The notes below the pieces were generated by a model, which did not search any database, was not told where the DNA came from, and saw nothing but the letters and a program-made list of their open reading frames with translations. Source: Streptomyces barringtoniae (lineage in GTDB: Bacteria > Actinomycetota > Actinomycetes > Streptomycetales > Streptomycetaceae). Taken from it: a stretch of 64,000 nt of DNA. The stretch is from the NCBI RefSeq assembly GCF_020819595.1, contig NZ_JAJHNP010000003.1, positions 124,001 through 188,000 of the forward strand, written 5' to 3'. Of the stretch, positions 1 through 7,665 are shown piece after piece (the first letter of the stretch is position 1; each line of letters starts with the position of its first letter). Made by a program: the position numbers and the translations under genes.

Positions 1-141
1 GGGGCCGACCTGCGCGACGCCGACCTCAGCGGGGCCGACCTCACCGGCGCTCTGTTCCTCACCCAGGCACAGTTGAACGCGGCCAAGGGAGACGCGGCGA
101 CCGAACTGCCTCCCACCGTCGGCCGACCCGCTCACTGGTAG
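1..141 (+). CDS. Pentapeptide-repeat protein, C-terminal end (partial)
   Basis: Frame 1 is open from the first base of the window to TAG at 139-141. It encodes 46 residues beginning with three A(D/N)Lxx-type pentapeptides (GADLR, DADLS, GADLT), followed by an AQLNAA helix typical of the end of such repeats and a short polar tail. Pentapeptide-repeat proteins fold as a right-handed quadrilateral beta helix; some mimic DNA and protect gyrase, but most in actinomycetes have no known role. The start and most of the protein lie outside the window, so length and function cannot be judged. The family call is firm because of the repeat register. Confidence 0.8.
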   Translation, partial: GADLRDADLSGADLTGALFLTQAQLNAAKGDAATELPPTVGRPAHW

Positions 142-327
142 GCGCGGGGAGCGCCCACGGCGCACACCACCAGCCCGTCACGGACCCGCCACCTCCGTCG
201 AAGCAGTCCGGGCGTACCCCGCCCACGACCGGTCCGGGCACTTCCTTGACCGCGGACGCTGCGGGTGCCCACGGTGCTGGGTCCGGCCGGCTGGTCTCCC
301 GGCAGAGTGCGCCGCGCGTCGGCGGGG

Positions 328-981
328 TCACTGCCCGGACGCCTCCAGCATTGCGACAGCAGGCACGAAGCGGTGCTCCTCCGGTTGCAGCACTTCGTAG
401 AGGTAGCCGAAGTACTCCGTCTCCGCCGTCCCCGTGAGCACCGCCAGCAGGAAGGCGAGGCACCCGGTGTCGTGGTGCTCCCACAGTGGGCCACGCCCCT
501 CGTTGTAGAGCACCGTCCACTCATCGGGGTGCCGGCCGGGCCGCACGAGCCAGTACAGGAACGCCCCCGTTCCCTCCTCGAAGGCCCATGGCAGGACCCG
601 CGCACCCTTTTCCAGCAGTTCGGCGGGTCTCTCCTCGCCCGCGTCCCACAACGTGGCCAGGATCTCGGCCCGTTCCGCGGTCTGCGCGTGCAAGTCGCAG
701 TCGGTATGAGCGGAGTTGGGGACGAGCAGCCAGATCGTCTCGTCGAAGAGCCCGTCACCGTACGTCTCGACCAGCAGCTTGTAGTCGGCGGGCAGAGCTG
801 TGCCGAGGGAACGCTCGGCCTCCGCCCAGTCCACCGCGCGCGGAGGGCCGACCGGCGGTGGGCAGAGGCGGACGAGGGTGTCGAGTGTGTGCACGGGACG
901 GACGGTACTGGAAGCCCGGCCGGTGCGGGTGAGCAGGTCGGCAGGGCAGGCGAACTCCATCACCTTCGGCATGTTCGCCAC
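328..981 (-). CDS. SMI1/KNR4 (SUKH) family protein
   Basis: A 217-residue protein whose middle carries the SUKH signature: a W-x-E-x-E helix (VDWAEAERSLGTALPADYK) followed by LLVETYGDG and a downstream acidic, aromatic-rich beta region. SUKH proteins often act as immunity proteins against secreted or contact-dependent toxins; in Streptomyces many stand alone with no known partner, and no toxin gene is seen beside this one. The start is uncertain: GTG at 981, ATG at 972 and ATG at 960 are all in frame, and only the first has a purine run (GGGGG) at a usable distance. It is convergent with the pentapeptide-repeat gene; 142-327 between them shows no gene. Confidence 0.7.
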   Translation of the reverse strand: MANMPKVMEFACPADLLTRTGRASSTVRPVHTLDTLVRLCPPPVGPPRAVDWAEAERSLGTALPADYKLLVETYGDGLFDETIWLLVPNSAHTDCDLHAQTAERAEILATLWDAGEERPAELLEKGARVLPWAFEEGTGAFLYWLVRPGRHPDEWTVLYNEGRGPLWEHHDTGCLAFLLAVLTGTAETEYFGYLYEVLQPEEHRFVPAVAMLEASGQ

Positions 982-1231
982 GAAAGCCCCCGCTCAGCCG
1001 GCTCACACGGTGATCGCATATTCAACATTTCGAGCCGGCAGCAGCCGCGCTCAACGACTCTGATCGGTGCGTGCGCCTGATGGTCGCCGGCGCTCGGGTC
1101 GGTCGGCCCGCCAGTGCCCCGGATCGTGTCCTGAACGGCAGCGCCCAGGTCGCGGTAGCGCGAGCCCGAGGTAGTAGCCGGTGACTCGCCGGGTACTCGG
1201 CTCAGCATCAGATCGATCAACGGAGGTACTG

Positions 1232-1693
1232 ATGAGCACGGTCAAGGAAACAGTGGAAGTCGACGTGCCCGTTCGCACCGCCTACAACCAATGGACGCAG
1301 TTCGAGAAGTTCCCGGACTTCATGGAAGGCGTCGAGGAAGTCAGGCAGCTGGACGATCGCCACAACCACTGGACCACCAAGATCGGTGGGATCCGCCGGG
1401 AGTTCGACACGGAGATCGTCGACCAGCTTCCCGACGAGCGGATCACATGGCGCACCACGAGCGGCGACGCGTCACAGAAGGGTTCCGTCCGCTTCCAGCG
1501 CGTGGACGACATGCACACCAGGGTGGAACTCGTCATGGATGTCGAACCCAGTGGAGCCGCAGAAAAGGCCGCGGACATGATCGGAACGCTCGACCGGCGC
1601 ATCAAGGGCGATATGAAGCGTTTCAAGCAGTACATCGAGCAGCGCGGAGGAGAGTCCGGAGCGTGGCGCGGACGCATCAGGCCGGGGGGATAG
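1232..1693 (+). CDS. SRPBCC family (cyclase/dehydrase-like) protein
   Basis: 153 residues starting at ATG 1232, preceded by the ribosome binding site GGAGG at 1222-1226; an upstream in-frame ATG at 1181 has no such site. The sequence has the START/Bet v1-like pattern of small Streptomyces SRPBCC proteins: VDVPVRTAYNQWTQFEKFPDFM near the N-terminus, an ITWRT strand in the middle, and a long C-terminal helix (IKGDMKRFKQYIE). The fold forms a hydrophobic cavity and is found in polyketide cyclases and lipid-binding proteins; this short stand-alone type has no established substrate. It is preceded by about 250 bp of non-coding DNA that should hold its promoter. Confidence 0.8.
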   Translation: MSTVKETVEVDVPVRTAYNQWTQFEKFPDFMEGVEEVRQLDDRHNHWTTKIGGIRREFDTEIVDQLPDERITWRTTSGDASQKGSVRFQRVDDMHTRVELVMDVEPSGAAEKAADMIGTLDRRIKGDMKRFKQYIEQRGGESGAWRGRIRPGG

Positions 1694-1854
1694 CCGTACC
1701 CGCCGGAGGCTTCGATCCACCGCCATGAGGCTACGATCCGCCGCCATGTCCCGGCGATGAGCCCCATGTTCCGGCGATGACGGGTGCGAATGCGGCGGAC
1801 GCCGGCTGCGGTTGCTCTCGATGGCCCCCGGAAGGGCGGCGTAAAGCCATGTCG

Positions 1855-1899
1855 GATCGACGCGTCCTTCCGGGCCGTCGGCGCGCCCGGCCGGCCCCT
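1855..1899 (+). repeat. 45-bp perfect copy of part of the downstream LysR gene
   Basis: Positions 1855-1899 are identical, base for base, to 6994-7038 inside the LysR gene at 6590-7525, in the same orientation. In both copies the coding frame reads IDASFRAVGAPGRPL. Here the fragment sits directly upstream of the decayed methyltransferase gene. It is either a relic of a second LysR copy or the footprint of a duplication or recombination between the two sites, 5.1 kb apart. Confidence 0.85.
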
Positions 1900-1914
1900 C
1901 CGAAGGGACACAGC

Positions 1915-2522
1915 CGTGACCACCGCCGTCGAACAGTACGAGCGACTGCTCGCCGACCACTGCACCTGGATGGCTCGGCGGTGACATCGAGGCGGCGGTC
2001 TCCGCGCAGGCCGCAATGCTGCGGGAGGCGGGTCTGCCGGCGGGCACCGCCGAGGCCGGCGGGGACATCGCGGTCGACCTCGGCCGCGGACCCGGCCGGC
2101 AGACCCTCGCGCCGGCCCGCCTCGGTTACGCCCCGGTGATCGCCGTGGACACCAGCGCCCTGCTGCTTTCTGCCCGACGTCGCCACCGCGCTCCGCCCGG
2201 GCGGACAGTTCCTGGCCACCTACCGCGACCTGTCCCGGGAAGTCCGGGGCACCGACCGCTTCATCCCTGTGCGCCCGCCGACGACCGCCTGCTCACCCGC
2301 TTCCTCGACTACACCGACGACGACACCGTCCAGGTACACGACCTGCTGCATGTTCGTGGCACGGACGGTGACTGGGAACTGCGTACCAGCAGCTCGCCCA
2401 AGCTGCGGCTCGGCCCGGCCTGGCTGGCGGACCAGTGCCGGGACGCGGGCCTGGAGGTCCGGCGCGCGGTCCCCGGGCCACGAGGGCTGCAGCTCCTGCA
2501 CGCCGTGAAACCCGGCACCTGA
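1915..2522 (+). pseudogene. Decayed class I SAM-dependent methyltransferase
   Basis: Pieces of one methyltransferase can be read in different frames. The start is GTG 1915 (VTTAVEQYERLLADHCTWMA), interrupted by a frameshift to TGA at about 1982. The next frame continues GDIEAAVSAQ and a motif I-like strand, IAVDLGRGPGRQT. A third piece, PDVATALRPGGQFLATYRD, is in another frame, and the end returns as HDLLHVRGTDGDWELRT to the stop at 2522. The stretch between motif I and the PGGQ strand is also too short, so there is an internal deletion as well as at least three frameshifts. The product is almost certainly not functional. Confidence 0.75.
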
Positions 2523-2677
2523 CCGGCCGGTCCGGCAGGACCGCGCGGACCCCGCACTGGCGTGCCGACGCCGCCGGACCGGAGCGTGCTGCCGGACCAC
2601 CGTTGCCGAACAGGAACGATCACGCGAGGGAGTGCGGGCCGCGTCTCAATGATCCGATCCTTTGAAAGGAACGGCCT

Positions 2678-3046
2678 TTACAGGCGGGAGACCTGGTAGT
2701 GGCTGATGGACCAGCCTTCCGCCGCGCGGGTCACCAGGACCGACAGCTTCACCTCCAGCGGGGGCCGGTCCGTGAAGGAGAACTCCACGTGCAGGTAACC
2801 AAGGACGACGCCGGCGGCGGGCCGTCTGGTCTGAAGGACGCGGCATGCCGCCTTCATGCCGAGGGGCTGGGAGTCGTAGTACTCGGCGATCTTCTGCCGT
2901 CCGACGCCGTAGGGGTGCAGCCCCTGAAAGATGGCGTCCTCCGTGAAGAGGGAGGCGACGCGTTCGGGTTGGTGTGCGTCGACCGCCGCCTTCCACTGGT
3001 CGAGAACTCCGCTGAGGACCGCCGTGTCGTCGGGTGTGGTGGTCAT
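2678..3046 (-). CDS. SgcJ/EcaC-type SnoaL-like protein (NTF2 fold)
   Basis: 122 residues with the NTF2-like pattern of the SgcJ/EcaC group: an N-terminal helix (VLDQWKAAVDAHQPERVASLFTED), then AIFQGLHPYGVGRQKIAEYY and a C-terminal beta sheet ending SISHYQVSRL. Such proteins are small alpha+beta cones, found alone or beside oxidoreductases in secondary metabolism; activities vary and cannot be assigned here. It lies 29 bp downstream of the SDR gene on the same strand, so the two are probably one transcript. Confidence 0.8.
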   Translation of the reverse strand: MTTTPDDTAVLSGVLDQWKAAVDAHQPERVASLFTEDAIFQGLHPYGVGRQKIAEYYDSQPLGMKAACRVLQTRRPAAGVVLGYLHVEFSFTDRPPLEVKLSVLVTRAAEGWSISHYQVSRL

Positions 3047-3075
3047 GTCCGCTCCTCCCGTAACCTGACGTGCTG

Positions 3076-3789
3076 TCAGTGTCCGGCGCTCATACCGCCG
3101 TCGACGTGCAGGATTTCACCGGTGACGAACGGTGCCGTCTCCAGGAAGAGCACCGCGTCGACGATGTCACCCGCCTCGCCCATCCGGCCGACCGGGTGCA
3201 GGGCGGCGAGGAACTCATGGGTCTCCTCGGGGTGCATGGGGGTCTTGATGGTGCCGGGCGAGACGGCGTTGACGCGGATGTTGCGGGTGGCGTACTCGAC
3301 GGCCAGGGACTTGGTCGCGGACTGCAGGCCGCCCTTGGTCAGCGAGGCCAGGACGGAGGGAACGCGTGAGTCCGCGTTGTCGACCAGGCTGGTGGTGACG
3401 CTGACGATGTGTCCGCCGCCCCGGGCGAGCAGGTGCGGGAGGGCCTGCTGCGTGAGGTGGAAGAAGCCGGTGACGTTGATGCCGGTCACGGCGGCGTAGT
3501 CCTCCGCCGTGTACTCGGTGAAGGGCTTGGCGATGAAGATGCCCGCGTTGTTGACCACGGTGTCGATACGGCCGAACCGCTCGAGGGCGGCGGAGACGAC
3601 CCGCTCGGCGGTCGCCGGGTCGGCGATGTCGCCCTGGACGGTCAGGACGTCGGTGTCGGCGCCGGGGGCGATGGTGCGCGAGGTGGCGACGACGGCGTAC
3701 CCGAGCTTGCGGTAGCCCTCGACGAGGGCGGCACCGATGCCCTGCGACGCGCCGGTGATGATCGCGACCTTCTGGTTCTGCGTGCTCAT
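3076..3789 (-). CDS. SDR-family oxidoreductase lacking the usual catalytic Tyr
   Basis: 237 residues, classical SDR length. Visible features are the cofactor loop TGASQGIG (12-19), NNAG (80-83), a catalytic-region Ser in TTSL (about 134), SPGT and a C-terminal VDGGMSAG. In the YxxxK position the sequence reads ASLTK (148-152): the Lys is kept but the Tyr is replaced by Ala. A subset of actinobacterial SDRs shows this ASLTKGG form, so the enzyme may use another residue or act on an atypical substrate. The fold assignment is certain, the activity is not. It leads the operon with the SnoaL-like gene and has an operator-like palindrome 28 bp upstream of its start. Confidence 0.85.
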   Translation of the reverse strand: MSTQNQKVAIITGASQGIGAALVEGYRKLGYAVVATSRTIAPGADTDVLTVQGDIADPATAERVVSAALERFGRIDTVVNNAGIFIAKPFTEYTAEDYAAVTGINVTGFFHLTQQALPHLLARGGGHIVSVTTSLVDNADSRVPSVLASLTKGGLQSATKSLAVEYATRNIRVNAVSPGTIKTPMHPEETHEFLAALHPVGRMGEAGDIVDAVLFLETAPFVTGEILHVDGGMSAGH

Positions 3790-3816
3790 GAGGACCTTTC
3801 CTGGATGACCAGCGAC

Positions 3817-3834
3817 TAGCCGACCGGTCGACTA
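3817..3834. promoter_or_regulatory. Palindromic operator candidate upstream of the SDR gene
   Basis: TAGCCGACCGGTCGACTA is an 18-bp palindrome with one mismatched pair; its 10-bp core CGACCGGTCG is perfect. It lies 28 bp before the SDR start. ACCGGT-centred sites of this type are common for TetR-family repressors, but the nearest regulator on this side is LysR-type. Confidence 0.5.
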
Positions 3835-3937
3835 TTGATAGAACATAGGTCGGACACGCTGACGGCGTCAAAGGCCGGGAGGGTGTCCGGCGGGACTCGT
3901 TTCCTACCGCCTGAGAGGCTCAGGCTCGCAGTGCAGG

Positions 3938-4867
3938 TCAGCTGGGGAGCGCGTAGGGGTCGTGGGCCGGCAGCCAGGCGTCCGGGGCATGGATCCCGAG
4001 GTCTCCGACCCCGTCGCGCAGGGCGTCGATGGTGGCCAGGACCGCGGGGCGGTCCTCACTCGCGCGCCAGACCAAGGACCAGGTCCAGTACACCTTCGGC
4101 GCCACGACCTCACGGCGCACCAGGTCGGGCGGGAGCGCGTCGACCTGTCCTTTGGGCGAGTTCAGGACGGGTCGGGTGCAGCGGCGCACGTGGTCGAAAT
4201 AGGCGGGGCCGGTGATCGCACCGTCGGAGATGCGCACCGGGCGGGCCCCGGTGACCTGCGCCAGCTCTTCCGCGTACACGTTCCACGAGGCCCATGAGGT
4301 GATGTCCTCGTCGATGAGGACGTCGATCTCCTTGGCCGGCAGATCGCTCGTGTCGGTGCCCTTCGCGACGGCGTAGAGGCGGTCCGCACCGAGCAGCGCG
4401 GCCCGCAGGCCGAGCCGTTCGAGGTCCTCGGTGCGCACCCAGCAGACAGCGAGGTCCAGGCTGCCGTCGGCGACCCTGGCGGCCTGGGTGTGGGAGGGGG
4501 CGACCCAGGCGTCGACGAGCACCCTGGCCACCGTGGTGGTTCGCGAAGCCAGGTCCGGCGGCAGCCAGTTGACGTAACCGATGCGCACCGTTTGTGAACC
4601 CGACAGCCGGCCGGCCCGGCGCTTGAGGTCGTCGGCTCGTTCCAGCAGGGCGCGGGTGTGCGGCAGGAGCGCGGCGCCGGCCGTGGTGAGGGAGACCGAG
4701 CGGCGGTCCCGGTCGAACAGCCGCACCCCCAGATCCCGTTCCAGCGCCTTGATCTGCTGGGACAGCGAAGGACCCGCGATGAGCAGCCGCTCGGCCGCCC
4801 GGCCGAAGTTCAGCTCCTCGGCGACCGCGACGAAGTACCGCAGCTGACGCAACTCCACGCGCGTCAT
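3938..4867 (-). CDS. LysR-family transcriptional regulator
   Basis: 309 residues when started at ATG 4867 (MTRVELRQLRYFVAVAEE), the normal LysR beginning; the longer reading frame upstream adds 78 residues without LysR similarity. The N-terminal winged helix (FGRAAERLLIAGPSLSQQIKALERDLGVRLF) is followed by a linker helix and an effector domain with the usual two-lobe pattern (VRIGYVNWLPPDL). LysR proteins usually activate or repress a neighbouring gene in response to a small ligand. The SDR/SnoaL-like pair downstream on the same strand and the MFS exporter upstream are both possible targets. Confidence 0.88.
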   Translation of the reverse strand: MTRVELRQLRYFVAVAEELNFGRAAERLLIAGPSLSQQIKALERDLGVRLFDRDRRSVSLTTAGAALLPHTRALLERADDLKRRAGRLSGSQTVRIGYVNWLPPDLASRTTTVARVLVDAWVAPSHTQAARVADGSLDLAVCWVRTEDLERLGLRAALLGADRLYAVAKGTDTSDLPAKEIDVLIDEDITSWASWNVYAEELAQVTGARPVRISDGAITGPAYFDHVRRCTRPVLNSPKGQVDALPPDLVRREVVAPKVYWTWSLVWRASEDRPAVLATIDALRDGVGDLGIHAPDAWLPAHDPYALPS

Positions 4868-4944
4868 GCTACGCGCGGCGGGGGACTGCGCCTGCCAGCT
4901 GAGACGAGGCCGGCCTGGACGGCGGCGGTGCGGGTGATCGACGG

Positions 4945-4980
4945 ACGACATGCTCACCGCCGACGAGCCGAGCATGTCGT
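4945..4980. promoter_or_regulatory. 11-bp perfect inverted repeat upstream of LysR
   Basis: ACGACATGCTC at 4945-4955 is exactly complementary to GAGCATGTCGT at 4970-4980, with a 14-nt spacer. It lies 78 bp upstream of the LysR start and downstream of the MFS gene end. It could be an operator for the LysR gene or an RNA hairpin ending the MFS transcript; there is no T-run to favour a simple terminator. Confidence 0.5.
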
Positions 4981-5189
4981 ACGGCAGCTCTTGGCGGCGA
5001 TCGGCGCCAGAGTTCCGGGAGGTCCCGGACAGGCCGACGCCGACCGGTGGCGGTCCGACGGACGAGGTGCGCCGCATCGGCTTGGGGCGGGCCGACGACA
5101 AGGCGGAGCTCGCCCGGAAGGCGCCGGGCCCGACCGGTACTCCACCCCGGCCGGGGCCGGGCCGCCGCGGCCGTCGCGATGGCCGCCCG

Positions 5190-6452
5190 TCAGGTGTGGC
5201 TCGGTTCCGGTTCCGGTTCCGGCTCGCAGAGATGCGCTGACGCGCGGCGGGGAAGCAGCAGCGGGGTCGCCAGCAGGAGCACGCCGGCCAGGCCGACGGC
5301 CGTACGCGGGCCGAGCAGGCTGCCGAGCATGCCCCAGACGGCCGTCAGGAGCGCGGTCGAGGCCTTCGTCGTCACCGCCCAGGCGGACAGTGTGCGGGTG
5401 ACCCGGTCGGTTGCGGTGCGCTCGAGGCGGTAGGTGGCGTAGACGGGGTTGAAGACGCCGCAGCAGAAGATGAGCCCGAGCTCGACGCCCATCACCAGCA
5501 GCAGCCCTCCACTGCCCGGCCCCAGGAAGGCCAGGCCGACGGGCCAGAGCGCGCGCAGCGTCCCGGTTACCACCAGGACCCTGTGCTGCCCGAACCGGGT
5601 GACGAGCGGTCGGGCGAGCCGTGAACCGAGCAGCCCGCCGATCGAGGGCGCGGCAAAGGCGAGGCCGTACTGCCACGGTGCGAACCCGAGCCGGCCGAGC
5701 ATCAGGACGGCCAGCAGCGGCTGGGCGGCCATCACCAGGCCGTTGAACAAGGCGGTGTTGAAGAACAGCGGACGCAGCGTGGCGTCGGCGAGGATGTACC
5801 GCCAGCCGTCGAGCAGGTCCCCGGCCCGCATGCGCGCGGTCTCCCGGCGCTCGGGCCTCGGCTCGTGCCGTCCCGTCGCGCGGATGCCCAGGGCGGAGAG
5901 CAGGTAGCTGACCGCGTCGGCCACCACCGTCGCCACGGGACCGAGGAGCCCGGTGGCCGCACCGCCCAGCGGCGGCCCGATGATCGTGGTCGTCCAGGAC
6001 GTGGACTCGAACCGGGCGTTGGCGACGAGCAGGTGCTCGGCCGGCAGCAGCGTCTTCAGGTACGCGCCGGAGGCGGCGCGGAAGGTGATGTCGGCCGCCG
6101 CGACGACGACCGAGACCAGCAGGAGCTGCAGGAAGGTGAGCACGCCGAGCGCGTACGCGGCGGGGACCGTCAGCAGCGCCGCGAACCGCACCAGGTCCAT
6201 CGCGATCAGCACCGGCCGCTTGCGGCGGAACTCCACCCACGGGCCGAGCGGCACCGCCACGGCGGCGCCCACCGCTGCCCCCACGGAGGAGAGCGCGGCC
6301 ACCTCGGCCGGTCCGGCGTGCAGCACCCGGATGGCGATCAACGGGAACGCGCCGAAGGCGAGCCACGTGCCGAGCGCGCTGGTCCCGTACGCTCCCCAGA
6401 GCCACCCGAACCGCCGCCCCAGCCGATGTCCCAGCCGGTGCCCGCTCCTCAT
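5190..6452 (-). CDS. MFS transporter (drug-exporter type)
   Basis: 420 residues from ATG 6452 (MRSGHRLGHRLGRRFGWLW); the open frame continues 42 codons further upstream but that part lacks transporter features and overlaps the divergent promoter. About 12 hydrophobic segments are visible, with an EFRRKRPVLIAMDL cytoplasmic loop after TM2 as in the MFS_3 (enterobactin/macrolide exporter-like) group. Such proteins use the proton gradient to expel small molecules. It is divergently transcribed from the LysR gene at 6590, which very likely controls it. The C-terminus ends in a short EPEPEPEP run. Confidence 0.85.
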   Translation of the reverse strand: MRSGHRLGHRLGRRFGWLWGAYGTSALGTWLAFGAFPLIAIRVLHAGPAEVAALSSVGAAVGAAVAVPLGPWVEFRRKRPVLIAMDLVRFAALLTVPAAYALGVLTFLQLLLVSVVVAAADITFRAASGAYLKTLLPAEHLLVANARFESTSWTTTIIGPPLGGAATGLLGPVATVVADAVSYLLSALGIRATGRHEPRPERRETARMRAGDLLDGWRYILADATLRPLFFNTALFNGLVMAAQPLLAVLMLGRLGFAPWQYGLAFAAPSIGGLLGSRLARPLVTRFGQHRVLVVTGTLRALWPVGLAFLGPGSGGLLLVMGVELGLIFCCGVFNPVYATYRLERTATDRVTRTLSAWAVTTKASTALLTAVWGMLGSLLGPRTAVGLAGVLLLATPLLLPRRASAHLCEPEPEPEPSHT

Positions 6453-6554
6453 GCCCCACGCCCCTCGCCCGCTCACCCGCACCACCGATCCGCGTTGGGA
6501 AACATCAAAGCGAGCACCACAGGCAGGGATCAAACAACCACAGGGTCCGCCGTC

Positions 6555-6571
6555 CACAACCAAAGGTTGTG
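6555..6571. promoter_or_regulatory. Palindromic operator between MFS and LysR genes
   Basis: CACAACC-AAA-GGTTGTG is a perfect inverted repeat (7-bp arms, 3-nt spacer) 18 bp upstream of the LysR start; a related half-site ACAACCACAGGG lies at 6535-6546. The position between a LysR gene and its divergent partner is the classic location of a LysR autoregulatory site. Confidence 0.65.
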
Positions 6572-6589
6572 TTCCCATAGGGTGGCCAC

Positions 6590-7525
6590 ATGGACCTCGA
6601 GACCGTCCGGACCTTCGTCGCCGTCGCAGAAGCGGGGCAGTTCCAGGAGGCCGCCGCCGAGCTGGCGGTCACCCAGCAGGCCGTCTCCAAGCGCATCGCC
6701 GGGCTGGAGCGCAACCTCGGCGTACGGCTGTTCACCCGCAGCGCGCGCGGCGCCGAGCTGACCATCGACGGGCAGGCGTTCCTGCCCCACGCGCGCGAGC
6801 TGCTGCGCGTCGCCGAACGCGCGGTCGCATCCGTGCGCACCGGCCGCCGTCCGCTGCGCGTCGACGTGATCGCCTCGCGCAGCGCGCAGTCGGGCCTGAT
6901 GCGCGGCTTCCACCACGCGCACCCCGAGATCGACCTCGACGTGATGATGCTGTTCGACATCGAGACGGCGGTCACCGCCATCCGGTCCGGCACGATCGAC
7001 GCGTCCTTCCGGGCCGTCGGCGCGCCCGGCCGGCCCCTTCCCGAGGACATCGCCTCCGTCCGGGTCCTCGACGAGCCGCTCCAGCTCCTCACCGGCCCCG
7101 CCCACGCCCTGGCGGGCGCCCGGTCGGTGACCCTCGCGCAGCTCACCGGGCACCGGATCTGGATGCCCGGCATCGTCCCCGGCACCGAGTGGGCCGCCTA
7201 CTACGACGACCTGGTCGCCGAGTTCGGCCTCACCATCGAGGCGACCGGCCCCAACTTCGGCTCCGACGCGCTCCTCGACACCATCGCCGACACCCCGGCC
7301 CTGGCCACCTTCATGGGCAAGCACACCCGCCTCATCTGGCCCGCCGGCCACGGCCTGCGCCGTATCCCGGTGACCGACCCGACACCCGTCTACCCGCACT
7401 CGCTGCTCTGGCGCCGCGACAATCCCCACCCGGCACTGGCCACCCTCCGCGCCCACCTCGCCGCCACAGCGGCCGACCACGACGCCGCCGGGACCTGGGC
7501 TCCGGGCTGGGTGATTCCGCGCTGA
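6590..7525 (+). CDS. LysR-family regulator divergent from MFS transporter
   Basis: 311 residues, normal LysR length. N-terminal helix-turn-helix reads FQEAAAELAVTQQAVSKRIAGLERNLGVRLF; the effector domain begins LRVDVIASRSAQSGL. It starts at ATG 6590 with no strong ribosome binding site. It probably controls the MFS exporter on the other strand through the palindrome at 6555-6571. Residues encoded at 6994-7038 (IDASFRAVGAPGRPL) are duplicated exactly at 1855-1899, indicating that a second copy once existed or that part was copied upstream. Confidence 0.9.
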   Translation: MDLETVRTFVAVAEAGQFQEAAAELAVTQQAVSKRIAGLERNLGVRLFTRSARGAELTIDGQAFLPHARELLRVAERAVASVRTGRRPLRVDVIASRSAQSGLMRGFHHAHPEIDLDVMMLFDIETAVTAIRSGTIDASFRAVGAPGRPLPEDIASVRVLDEPLQLLTGPAHALAGARSVTLAQLTGHRIWMPGIVPGTEWAAYYDDLVAEFGLTIEATGPNFGSDALLDTIADTPALATFMGKHTRLIWPAGHGLRRIPVTDPTPVYPHSLLWRRDNPHPALATLRAHLAATAADHDAAGTWAPGWVIPR

Positions 7526-7665
7526 GCCGCGGCGCGCCTTCCGTCACCCTGGCCGGTTCGACAGACGGTGGCTCGGGGCAGGCCCGACAGCCGGTTGTGG
7601 GCGACCCCGGGCGTGGTGCCGCGGGCATGGCCTGGGGTCTCCCGCTCCTCCTGGTGCCACCTGGC

